From contig WARS01000050.1 of the NCBI GenBank assembly GCA_008933995.1, positions 5,582,574 to 5,646,573 on the forward strand: a stretch of DNA of 64,000 nucleotides, read 5' to 3'. Below, one piece after another: positions 48,601 through 59,033 of the stretch. Every line of letters starts with the position of its first letter. The stretch's first letter is position 1. The DNA is from Datnioides undecimradiatus (lineage: Eukaryota > Chordata > Actinopteri > Lobotiformes > Datnioididae). The position numbers and the translations under genes are program-made. The notes below the pieces were generated by a model. It ran no database searches. It was given only the letters and a program-made list of their open reading frames with translations, and was not told the DNA's origin.

Positions 48601-49639
48601 ATCTTTCACAGTGGAGCCTGGATGAGGTGAGGAGGAGGAAATAAGAGTGACTATTACAGCTGGTCTGTTTCATAGAAACCAGTTAGGAAAGAGACAGAAA
48701 ACAGAGGATATGCAGCAAGCCATATGCTCACCCTAGCTCACCACGTTCCTCCCCAAGCACCTAAAGAGCAACATCAAAAAAAAAAAAAAATTAAAACACT
48801 AACTCTTGTTGATATTGTTGCTTTACAATATGGTACAGCTGAGTGAAGTGAAGTCTTGCCTGAGCAAAGCCATGGCTCAATTTACGAAGGGCATTTTCTA
48901 GCTTTTGTTACCGTACACCACAGGAAAAGCATCAAACCTATCAAAACCTCAATACTGCCTCTTATAAAGCTGGTCATGTAGCATCTGGTGTTACTCAAGT
49001 GTGTGAATGCGCTTGTGTGTGTGAGCTGTTTGGGGAATGTTGGTTATTAGCTGGTTTTTATGGTTTCTCCTTAGAAATTAAATGTCAGGCAATGTCAGCA
49101 TGGGTTCTGGGGCAACTTATTGGAAATCTGAAGGTCAATTTATGTGTGTTTTACCAGGTTTGTCTGCGAGTGCGTGTGGATATGTGCTGCTAAGTTCAAT
49201 ACATAATATTTTGTATTTGAATGTGAGTGTTTCCAACTGAGTCCCATTTGTCAGCCATGCTTTATATCATACATTACAAAGTACTCACTCAATTCAAAAG
49301 TTGGACAGGAACACACCAGGGTTGTTGTAGCAGGTCCAGATGACTTAACCAGAGCCTTCTGTCCTTCTTCTGGCTTAATGGAGACCGTAGGCCATTGGCA
49401 GGCTTAACTTAAATGACTGCAAACATATAGGCAGTCAGATTATTTGATTGATTCCTGTTGGTTTCAAACTGATAACAAAAACAGAATCAGTATTGACTCC
49501 ACATGGTAAAAAGATCAATGAGTCATCATCTAGTGTCCTAAGATCCAAATATTGCCAAGTGCCTGTCATCCATCAGTACCACAGATAACTGCATGCATAA
49601 TGTTCCTTAATGTGAGTAAATCTTTTTTGTATTCATTGA

Positions 49640-50079
49640 TTTTCCTGCCACTCGCTGGCAGCACAACAAGCTGTTACATATTACCATTTAAAATTGAATG
49701 CAAACATGTTAGCACACTCTTTCACATTAATGCAAGTAGCAGACAACATTAGGAGTTGTGTCTTTAAACACATCATCAATGTAAGTCAAATAATCATTCT
49801 CCTTTTAACTCTGTTTTTGGTCTCCACCAACTCCCGAGGAGCATAACGGGCTCTTAAGCTGCTTTAAGCTCCACAATGTTCAGTAACTTTGTTTGTCTTC
49901 TGTTAGGTGACGGGCAGGATGTGCTCAGCGGTTTTCTCTGATTTATTTCACTGGAAACATCTGTAAATATGTTACATGTGGTTGTCTGTGGGTTCCTCAC
50001 TATGACTAAACACTTTCACAATATATTTGACCTGTACTAAAACTATACTATAAAAATATCGATCAATGCAGCTTTAAAG
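49640..50079 (+). repeat. Interspersed repeat related to the MITE-like family
   Basis: Ends in GCAGCTTTAAA (50068-50078), identical to the right end of the element at 25530-25944. The body (ccaccaactcccgaggagca, ggatgtgctcagcggttttc) is one I recognise as frequent in percomorph genomes. The left boundary is approximate. Confidence 0.5.
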
Positions 50080-51239
50080 TTTATCCCAAATATAGTAAAG
50101 AAAGATCCCTTTTGAACTTGTCAGAGGCGCTGTTGCTGGGGTCGGATGGTTAAAGGAGCCCTAGGTTTGACAGAGCTCCTGAAACAAGCCAGGGATTATA
50201 TATTTATTGTGTCAGGGTTGCATTTCAAGTGTTGATGTGTACATGTTCCCTGGAACCCATTTTTTTTGTGTCTTCTAATTTATCTCAGCATGGTATGTAG
50301 GGTTATATTTGTCACTACAGGCTCAGGCAGCCAGCTAGACATTTTCTTTTTTTCCTGTTGTGTTCAGTGGCACAATTGAGCAGTTACCTGGACCACGTTG
50401 GGCTAATTTGTTCTTAAGTATGTATGGAAAAGAGAGGCTAATGCTAGAATATGTAGCAGAGCTTGTGCCTACTGCTTGTAAAGATGAATCATGCACCGCT
50501 TTATTCTTTGCTTAATCCAATTCAGGGCTGATGTTGGAATGTCACAGCAGGCGTAAGATTTAATTACAGCTCTCTTTAACAGTTTAAATGTGGCATTGTT
50601 AACAATCCATTTGTGCTTGCCATGCAGATGTAATACAGCAATTATGGTACGTCTTTGCTATTTCATAACTTTATATTTTATAACTCTAATGTAGAAATTG
50701 ACTCTGAAGTCTATTTTACTGGTAAATGATCCTGGATCCTGGAACTGGATAGGTTTGGACAGATCTACAGCCAAAAGAGCTTTTTTTTTTAGGCTAAATC
50801 TCCCTGATTTATTTCTCTGTCTTTTCCTCCTCTGAAAGAATATGCAAATATTTTATCTCATTATCTCTCAGGCTGTGAAGCATGGGAGTGTACCTTTGTC
50901 TCAACCGCGGCTTTCTGACAGTCCTCTTTGGATTTCCTCTGAGCAGTTTTCCCCTCCAGATCCAGTGTTGAAGGTCTGGTGATGTCGGATAGTTGCCCTG
51001 CATATGGTTTAAGTTGCTATTGAGCCGTTTAGAAAAGAGTTGGTGTGATTCTTTAACTCTGTTACACTGTACAACACAATATCTCATTCACGGCTGTCGT
51101 GTTGCGATCATTGTCCATAAATCTATAGTAACACATACTTTTGGTTCAACCCCCCCTTTTAAAGCATTACTAAGCACTGTTTTGGCAGAACTCCACAACA
51201 AGCTGAACATCAAACATTTTACATAGTACATGGTCAACA

Positions 51240-51315
51240 TGTTGCAAGATGCTAAAAAGATGCTGAAAGATGCTAAAATGGTCTGTAGAGCTGAGAGAAA
51301 CTGCAGAGTCAGCTG
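51240..51315 (+). repeat. Repeat fragment sharing a 19-mer with 25788-25806
   Basis: The exact 19-mer gctgaaagatgctaaaatg occurs at 51262-51280, with further family-like sequence after it (ctgtagagctgagagaaact). It is preceded by a partial duplication of agatgctaaaa. Confidence 0.45.
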
Positions 51316-52919
51316 ACTTTGTTTTTAGCTTTGTCACTACATCTGCACCTTTTCCATGTCATGACGCATAGTTATTTGGCTTGTCGTTTTCTTAAAAAAC
51401 AGCATTGATTAGGGCTAGCAGCAAGGTTTCAGATTGCAACAAGCTGAATATCCTCATGTAAAAACACACAACGTCTTTTCTAGAACCAGCGTTGAATTTG
51501 ACCACCCTGGACCATTTTAGAGCAATGGCTTCTTGTAAGAGGACCCGCTCCCCCCTTTGATGAAGAACTCATTCTATGCTAATGAAAACACAACAATTCT
51601 TATTTCCGGGCCATCATACACCTATAGAAACATAAGTATGAATATTATATTTAATCTCTGCCAAAAGACTTCCCTGAATCTTACACACACAACCTTAAAG
51701 TAATATCTAAAAAGCTTGGTATGTTGAATTTAAATATGACTTTTAAAGCTAAAATAGTAGAACAATTTGACTTCACTTATTTTTTCGTCTCTCCCTGTAC
51801 TCATTTCTGTTCTTCAGTCGTTGTGTTAGTTTCTTTTTTAGTGTGAGAAAGTTGTCTGTATCTGTGTGCGGTATATGATTGTGCGTGTGTGCAAGAGAGG
51901 GACAAAGAAATAGAATGACAAGTGTAATGTGCCCTTGTAAAAACATGTCAGCTTACTGTATGAAGACCTCCTCAAAGCCCAAGAGCAGGAAATGAGGATG
52001 ATTGCATGAAATTGTCTTGCCTCCTGTTATGTCACGGCATCACTTCACCACAGTAACATCACACTTATCTTCATACACACAGTGATTAATTCTTTTACAT
52101 AGCTTTAAGGAATATAGCTGACAATAAGGACAGTGTGTATCAAATGTCATCCTAACTATGCAGAAAGACACAGCAGCTTTGTGGGACGTCATGCAGCATG
52201 GACAGTGTCCTCGTCTGTCTCGCACACACATATTTGAAACAGCAGATGCAGATGAACCTTGCTATATTCCATTAAGTCATTCTTTTGGATCATCCAGGGG
52301 GCACAGGGCTGGACCGTTTACTGCCATTGTTCGGTTGTCTTGGCTCATTTTGGGTGCAGGGCTTTTTGAGGCAAGGTTGGCCAGCGCTCGCATTGTGGAT
52401 TCATTTTGATTTATTCTGCATTCCATCAATGCAAGCTGACAGGTTTTGTGCTACACACTTGTCAGACAAACACAACATTTTTCACTCATTCTACAAGAGG
52501 AGGGCAGCCACTGCAGGTCCAAAACAACCTCAGCTTGTATCCCCAGACTTGCATTTGGCTGGGTGTAGAAAACAATGTAGACAGCAAACAGCAGGGTGCT
52601 AGTGCTCTGTTATGCTCGAGCAGGGCAGAGGGGAGTTAAGGTTAGCTTACTGTTTCTGAGTGTGGCTTCTCCAGGCTACATATCTGTGAGGAACAGAAGA
52701 TGTCTGAAACTTAACTGTACGTTTTAAATCCACAGCCATGAGAGCATTTATTTAGTTTGAGCATGAAGATGTTTGATGTACAGGGATGGGAAACTATTTT
52801 ATCAAGAGAAAGAGAGACATATGAAATGAGTTACTCAAGCTTTATTTTACAGAAAAATGATATGACAATGATTTTACAAGTGTTGCAACACAAACATGCA
52901 CATTTTTGACAAACCTTAG

Positions 52920-53229
52920 ATAGGAGGATAAAGTTCAGTTAGCTTAGCAAAAGAAGGCAGGAGGACCTATAGCCAGCCTAGCTGTGAACAAGGAGTCTAC
53001 ACAGCCGCACCTTTAAAACATGTTAACTAATGACTGTTAGAGAGTTGATTGTGGAAGTTTGTATCTTTTGGACAGAGCCAGGCTTACTGCGCGCCCCTGC
53101 TTTTAGTCTTCAAGCTAAGCTAACAGTCTGCTAGAGTGTGCAGATGCAAAAGTCTTAATATTTTCTTCATGCAACTCTTGAAAAATACAGTGAACATGTA
53201 TTTCCCAAAATATCAAAATTTCCCTTTAA
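52920..53229 (-). repeat. Percomorph interspersed repeat, copy B with inverted halves
   Basis: The right half (to about 53130) read on the minus strand aligns with copy A at 15618-15915: gttagcttagcttgaagact and aagcctggctctgtccaaa. The left end (52937 onward) has the same motif in plus orientation, gttagcttagcaaaagaagg, so the element is fold-back shaped. It ends near tatttcccaaaatatcaaaa. Confidence 0.55.
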
Positions 53230-55611
53230 GTGCCACGTGCAGTTAAGAGTGCAGCGGCTCAACATGTGTAAGACGTGGGGGCATAATCCCTAAAATAGAA
53301 ACACTAGGTAATCTGCCTGTTTCCAGTTTACATCTGCAACACATCTGTTGTGATAACTTGGATGTACTGTTGGTTATTTATGATGTTTGAAGTTTGGAAA
53401 TCTCACACCAAGAACTCAAATAGGATTTAAAGACCAAATAGCGTCATGCCAGACCACCTCCACGGGCCAATATATTTCACCAATTATGTTTGCTGAAAAC
53501 AGCATTTCATCGCCCGAAAAGTTAAATCAAATTCAGTGGAGGCTGGGAAAACTTGTGAAGGATACAGCTAGAACAGTGTATCTAGCTACCATAATAGTGT
53601 CAGAACATGAAATATTCTTACATGTTAGCCAGTGCAAACACATTAAAGCAATAGCTACAAGCTGCTGCTCCCTTTTCCCCCTCATCCCTTATTGGGCTTT
53701 TGTCCGATATGTGACTGTGCCGTGCTTTGTTGCTTAGAAACACCTCAGCCAGCTCAGACTAGGGTCAGCGGCTGCTAAACGCCGTGTTTTTTCATCTCCT
53801 GCAGCAGTCATCGCTTTGTCAGCCTGTGACTCTGGGCCCAATTCTCGCTGTACAGCTGGGTCTTGCCACTACATCAGGTTCAACTCAGGTAACAGGCTCA
53901 GTGAGGAGCCGGATGTGACTCTTGCTGACTTTGTTAATGCACTTCAAAGATCGGTGCCTCGAAAGTGGTTTTGCAGCAGGAGGAGCACGAAGATTTTTCA
54001 CCCGAGTCATTCTGGGATCGAAGTCGTCAAGCAAAGAGCAGAGAAAGTCCGAAGGCATGTGTGAACGTTTATCTCTGTCGTTACGTCACACACACATATG
54101 CACACATTGCTCTGTGCGCTTTGTGATTGACAACCAAATCACACCACAAAATGCCTTCATCTGCTGAATTCCCCAATAATTTTACATGTCAAAGTCGGGA
54201 GGACTGACTACAGTGATTTTTCACACTGAGAGAACAACCAAGAAACACCCTAATGAATATGTTTCATACCAGACAGACTAATATCCTCTGCCTGTATATC
54301 ATCAGCCTGTCAGTGTGTACCTCTCCTCCCTCTGCTCTCACTGTAAACCAAGCCTTTTCAGCGGAAGGCCGCACACAGTACGTGCCTCTGGCTCGGCCTC
54401 AAACCCTGCTGGGTTGTTAATGACCTCCTCTGTTATCACTTTGCTGCTACTCCTCACACCTGCACTCAAGAATAATATTTACCCTGTCTGTCATCATCAT
54501 ACGGTGTGTTTGTATGTGTCTTCCTGTCTTTGCGTCAGACCTTAATGATGACTTCCATTCTCTGCTTCTCTCTCTCTCTCTCTCTCTCAGGTGTTTTATT
54601 GCAGCAGGAATGGACACAGCTTGTCTGTGTGAAACAGATCTTTCTCAGGAAAAGTGGGAGCAGTGAGCTGAATACCATCACACAACCAAAACCTCCCTGG
54701 TCACTCATAACATTTCAATCAAGCCCTATATGCATAAGTATGTGGTAGAGCTTGGCTTGTTCTGTTTTGTGCATTTTTTGTGGAGGCCAGAAAATATCTA
54801 AAATCAATCACAACTTCATTGGACCCATATACGGTATGTAAATAATGGATGCCATCCACTGAATCATACTTGGAGGACAGGTGAAGCTAGCTAGCCTGGT
54901 TAGCTACATGTGATTAACTGTGATATTAATTTGGGAGCTACCTCTGGTTCATAAAAAAATGATTTACAGCAAAATGTTCTCTTTGGAAAACACTGAGCCC
55001 ATATTGCAGAGGATCATCCACTACAACCGGACACTGAACAAGACATTTTTAGGCCAAAAAAATACAACAATTAACATTTATGAAGTGACAAGGGTAAAAC
55101 TTCTAACACGAAAACACTGAAAACTCACATTCGCACTTGTCAAAGTAGCCACACCCTGAAGCATAAACACCAAACAAGGCTATAGTTTTCCCAGTGAACA
55201 TCATGAACAAAATCTGAAACAGAAAAAAATGTTCCGAGTTAACAACGCAAGTGACAAAAAGGCTCATTTTCTGATAGAACAGGACTTCTTGTTGCAGGTT
55301 TAAGGCACATCCTCTTTGGCCTCATTTTTCATTGTGGGTACTACCCACTGGATCTTACCTCGAAAGACTACTGAAGACATTTACAGTTTACAGTGTAAAA
55401 TAGAATAAGTTCAAGTGTAAGAAAGATAAAATAACAGTCTAGTTTAAAACATTTTCAATTAATTGAAACAAGATGAGCCCTTTGAACAGACTTTTTGAGC
55501 CTTTTGCAGATTTTTCATGTATAAAAAATAGTTATGGTCTGATTAATGGATTGTGGAGTAACAAACTTTTCTTCGAGTAAGTAATAAGATTATGTGAGTT
55601 CAGAGTTTAAG
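53230..55611. other. Gene-free spacer, middle part
   Basis: ORFs near 53,390-53,740 and 53,816-54,064 show no recognisable domain. Nothing else is supported. Confidence 0.5.
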
Positions 55612-55900
55612 CAGGTGCTGGAAATTCCTGTATGAAAGCTTTATAGATCAATGAAAGCCAAAGCTTTACCATTTGGTGAAGATGGCAGCGTTGGGTGAAA
55701 GTAATTTCAATCTAGAGGAGACAGCTTTTCCATAACATCCCCTTAATCCAGATATTGATTAAATACTTATCTTTCTCTGGTGAATAGAAAAGCAATTCTT
55801 ATTTTTGAGCAGAAAACTAAGTATTGTTTTCAATTTAGCAATCGCTTTGTTGATGTGATGCTTGAAGTTAAGATTATTGTCCAGCCACACAGCAAGGAAT
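55612..55900 (-). mobile_element. L2-like LINE reverse-transcriptase remnant
   Basis: On the minus strand, 55899-55762 encodes FLAVWLDNNLNFKHHINKAI, then KLKTILSFLLKNKNCFS and QRKISI. This matches the thumb-side RT region of L2-type LINEs (YLGxWLD, then KLxxKIGFxYRNxS and RK). After a stop, the next codons read NQYLD-stop-GDVM, where the intact motif is LDYGDVxY. Further decay runs to about 55612. The ORF upstream of 55900 shows no RT homology. A 5'-truncated, inactive copy. Confidence 0.7.
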
Positions 55901-57848
55901 TTACATACTGAGGCTCTCTCTCTATTCATATGCCATTTGCCAAGAGGTAAGGATGTGTGATGAGCACTCACTAGTTGAATTTGGGTGGCAAGTTGCCTCA
56001 TGCATCTCTCAGTAAGCTCTGATAAGTATGCTATCCACTCGTGAAACAAGATGTGATTGCTTTCATTTGGAAAAATAGCAGTTAAGTCATATTCCCCGGA
56101 GAGTTTAAACATGAGCAGGGAGAAAGAGACGGAGAGAGAAAGATTCAGAGGGACTGAGGGAATGGGGAGAGGCCAATGTTTTCCTTGTCTGTTTTCGAAG
56201 TTTGGGGAGGTTGGGGATTCGTTCGTAATGAGAAAGACAACAACTGGATGATGATTCTTTGCAGTTTTCACCCGTGAGAAGATCAGCGCAGCAGGTTTTT
56301 GGATATAGACGCATTTCCATGCATTTGATCTCTCAATTTTCTGAAATTCGATGCGCCTGTGCTCTCACAGTGTTTTATTCGATTTTGTGTCTGAGATTTT
56401 GATGTGAAAATGCAAAATCAAATAAGGCAAGTTTTCAACAGAGCAGCACTGGTAAACCAGGCTCGGTAGATATGCATCAGACACTTGCCTAAAAGACTAT
56501 TTGTTAGTTCATGTTCACTGAAGGTGACCTGATAGACAGCTGTTGTTTAACATCTTGGGAAATGATTTGTTTCCTTGCTGGGAGACGGCTTGGCAGAAAC
56601 ACTGAATACAAGGGGAAAACAAATAAGTCGATTAAAAGATTTAAAAGCCATGCATCAACCCTTTTTTTTACATTCCTTTGATCAATTACAGACTGCAGCA
56701 AAGGGTTAATGGGATCCAGACCAAGTTCTTCCTTGATGTTGCAATTTCCAACTGCTTAAAGGAAGTGACTCATAAGGATTACAAGAAAATATAATTTCAT
56801 CGTTTGGATTTGCAGAACTCTGCTGACATTGTCACTTTTGAAACATATTTGTTGGAGAAGTGGCGTCGAGGCAAACACTTCACAGCTCACTAGAGCATGA
56901 TGAATTAGACGACCGTTAACAGTGGCTGCTTGTGGTTTCTACAAAATGCAGATTTGTTGGACTCTGAGGATATTACCACCAAATACCACTGGATCGTACC
57001 AACAGGACTTGCCATGTCATTCACAATCAACCTGGTTTCATACATGCATATCATAAATAAACAGTTTATCAACAAAAAATAGGAAAAAGTAGCTTTAGAA
57101 ACTAGTTAAATCAGTTACTCCAGACATATTAAACAAAAAGGTGATGCAAAGACATACTTTAACAATACTGTAGTGTTGAAATGTTTTTATTTTCTCTCAT
57201 TTGCCCTGTCATTGGTCATTCTCTATTCATTCCTGCAAGTTACAGTACATATTGTACATTTTTCAGTGCAGATTGCAGCATGTTTCAAATATTTCCCATA
57301 TACTTCTGCATTTCTTAACCTCAAACAAGACTCAGCCTGCAGTTCTAACTCCTCCTATGTAAAAAGACTCTTGACTAATAAAACTGATGCGGAAGTTCTT
57401 GCAAAATAGATGAATTATACAAAAAAAACCTACCACGCTGTGTCCCTGCATATTTCATGCTAATTATACTATTACCTGTTTTTTAATAAATATAACATAG
57501 GAGAAGCCAGGCAGTAGTTAATATTTAATCATCTTGTGCAAAATATGAAAAAGACAATAACAATTAGTTAGAATGTGATGAATGTAGTGGGTGGAAATGT
57601 GCAATACAGCTGCAGTACTGAAGCCACCGCTGAGCTGGTTTTCTAATTTATTTAATGGGTTCTGTTGAGATTCCCTGTAGTGTGCAATGAATCTCAATTC
57701 ACTAATAAAGGCATCTCTTCTCAGCGTCCTCAGTGCCGGCTTTATCATCCCTGAGGAAAACAAATGTATAATCCCCAGTTGAAGCAATGCAGGCCTCCAT
57801 GGCAACCGAGCTGCTCGTCAAACTGGCGTCTCTCAATGTGTATTTGCT

Positions 57849-57860
57849 GCCATCTAGTGG
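57849..57860 (-). promoter_or_regulatory. CTCF-like motif, minus orientation
   Basis: The minus strand reads CCACTAGATGGC, an exact match to the CTCF core CCASYAGRKGGC. It is 1.1 kb upstream of the col9a2 start codon and 154 bp from an oppositely oriented near match. Confidence 0.4.
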
Positions 57861-58014
57861 ACACTGAGGTAAACGCTGTATTTGCTGTAATGTAGTGTCT
57901 GTACGTTAGGGGTCACTGTAAGGTCTTTTTTCACATTTCCATGAGTTTTGTTCATTCAGCCACAAAGAGCCACTTATGATTACTGTGGGAACTAACCTGC
58001 TTTTTGTAACGTGA

Positions 58015-58026
58015 CCACTAGATGTC
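58015..58026 (+). promoter_or_regulatory. CTCF-like motif, plus orientation
   Basis: CCACTAGATGTC matches the CTCF core with one mismatch. It points toward col9a2, divergent from the motif at 57849-57860. Confidence 0.3.
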
Positions 58027-58570
58027 AGTAAATGACTTTAGCTCAAAACATTGACAGGAGAGTGTGGCTCTGGTGCATTATTTACTCTCGCTTACTTGCC
58101 CTGTTTTACTTTCTTGCCCCAGTTTTTGTTGACATAGTGATCAGATCCCTTTCATTTACATGCTTAATCCCACAAGGCGTTTTCCAGTTGCTCTCATCTG
58201 TCCAGTGAAACGCTCACGTGGGAAATGTTTGCAGATATTTAAACCACCAAGCAAATGACACCCCGAGGGAAAGAAAAAAAGCAACAACAACACTGAGACG
58301 CATTTACAGAAGGACACAGAAACAAAGCCAGAGACTTATTCAGTGTCTGTGTGTAGGTGTGTGACGGCTTTTCACCCAGGTTTTCTTCACTGGTCCACTT
58401 CCTAAGCTTTGGGAGGAGCTTGATTACTGCTCAGACCAATTAGTGTCAGCTGTTTGTAGTAAATGTGCTAATTATCTATTAAGCATCCAATCAGTGTGTC
58501 TCTTGTTAAGCACATAATCAAACAGTTTCCTCCTGCCCTAAACGGTGTTTTGAGGTACTGTGTGCTGAAC

Positions 58571-58578
58571 TATATATA
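58571..58578 (+). promoter_or_regulatory. TATA-like box upstream of col9a2
   Basis: TATATATA lies 391 bp before the col9a2 ATG and would place a start near 58600. It abuts a TG/TA-rich low-complexity run, so it may be only part of that repeat. Confidence 0.25.
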
Positions 58579-58579
58579 G

Positions 58580-58626
58580 GTGTGTGTATATGTGTATGTG
58601 TATGTGTATATGTGTATGTGTACGTG
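58580..58626. repeat. TG/TATG low-complexity run upstream of col9a2
   Basis: Interleaved gtgtgta, tatgtg and gtatgtg units directly after the TATATATA motif. Confidence 0.85.
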
Positions 58627-58715
58627 TTCGTCTGCGTGTGTGTTTCCACATTGGTGATGTGTGTATAGTGTGTTTTCTTCTGCTTTCAGGGGCTGCCTGT
58701 GGGGCAGGACTAAAC

Positions 58716-58716
58716 C

Positions 58717-58751
<35 letters not shown>

Positions 58752-58752
58752 G
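58716..58752. repeat. (CT)n tract in the col9a2 5' region
   Basis: CT-rich run about 210 bp before the ATG, in the probable 5' UTR or core promoter. Confidence 0.9.
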
Positions 58753-58961
58753 TCCTCTTCCCTCAGCACCCTTCTTCCTCCTGAGTGGATTTTTTCGGGG
58801 CAGTGCACATAGCCCTGCCCGACCCCCCCCTCCTTCCTCACGGACAGCTTTGCTTCACCAGTTCTGCACTGTGCCGGCCTGGAGAGGAGTAAGGGAGCGG
58901 AAAGAGGAGCGAGAAGAGAGGATTTGGTGAACCGAGGAGAGACAGACAGGGGAGAGGGACC

Positions 58962-59033
58962 ATGGCTGCTCTCTCTGCCTTGCTGAAGACCTGGGTAATA
59001 CTGCAGACCCTGTGCCTGGCTCTGGCCCAAGTG
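58962..59033 (+). CDS. col9a2: col9a2 exon 1, signal peptide (24 codons)
   Basis: ATG in the context GGGACCATGG, a near-perfect Kozak sequence, encodes MAALSALLKTWVILQ followed by TLCLALAQV. Cleavage is probable after LALA. Donor GTG|gtgagt; a gtggtg donor 3 nt earlier is possible but weaker. ALAQ before RGPPG mirrors human COL9A2. Confidence 0.92.

Larger units (their letters stand above)
38464..52919. other. Gene-free spacer, left part
   Basis: No coding exon was recognised. It contains the repeats listed separately. Stretches at 42,840-43,040 and 50,390-50,600 are of mixed composition and could be regulatory, but nothing specific supports this. Confidence 0.55.
55901..58570. other. Gene-free spacer, col9a2-proximal part
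   Basis: No exon seen. Holds the divergent CTCF-like pair at 57849-57860 and 58015-58026. Confidence 0.5.

Noticed and set aside
53387-53737. 116-codon plus-strand open frame with protein-like composition
   Set aside because: No motif, splice context or homologue recognised. It begins soon after a repeat and is likely chance.
55900-56271. N-terminal part of a 170-codon minus-strand open frame
   Set aside because: Only the last 46 residues resemble LINE RT; the rest has no recognisable feature.
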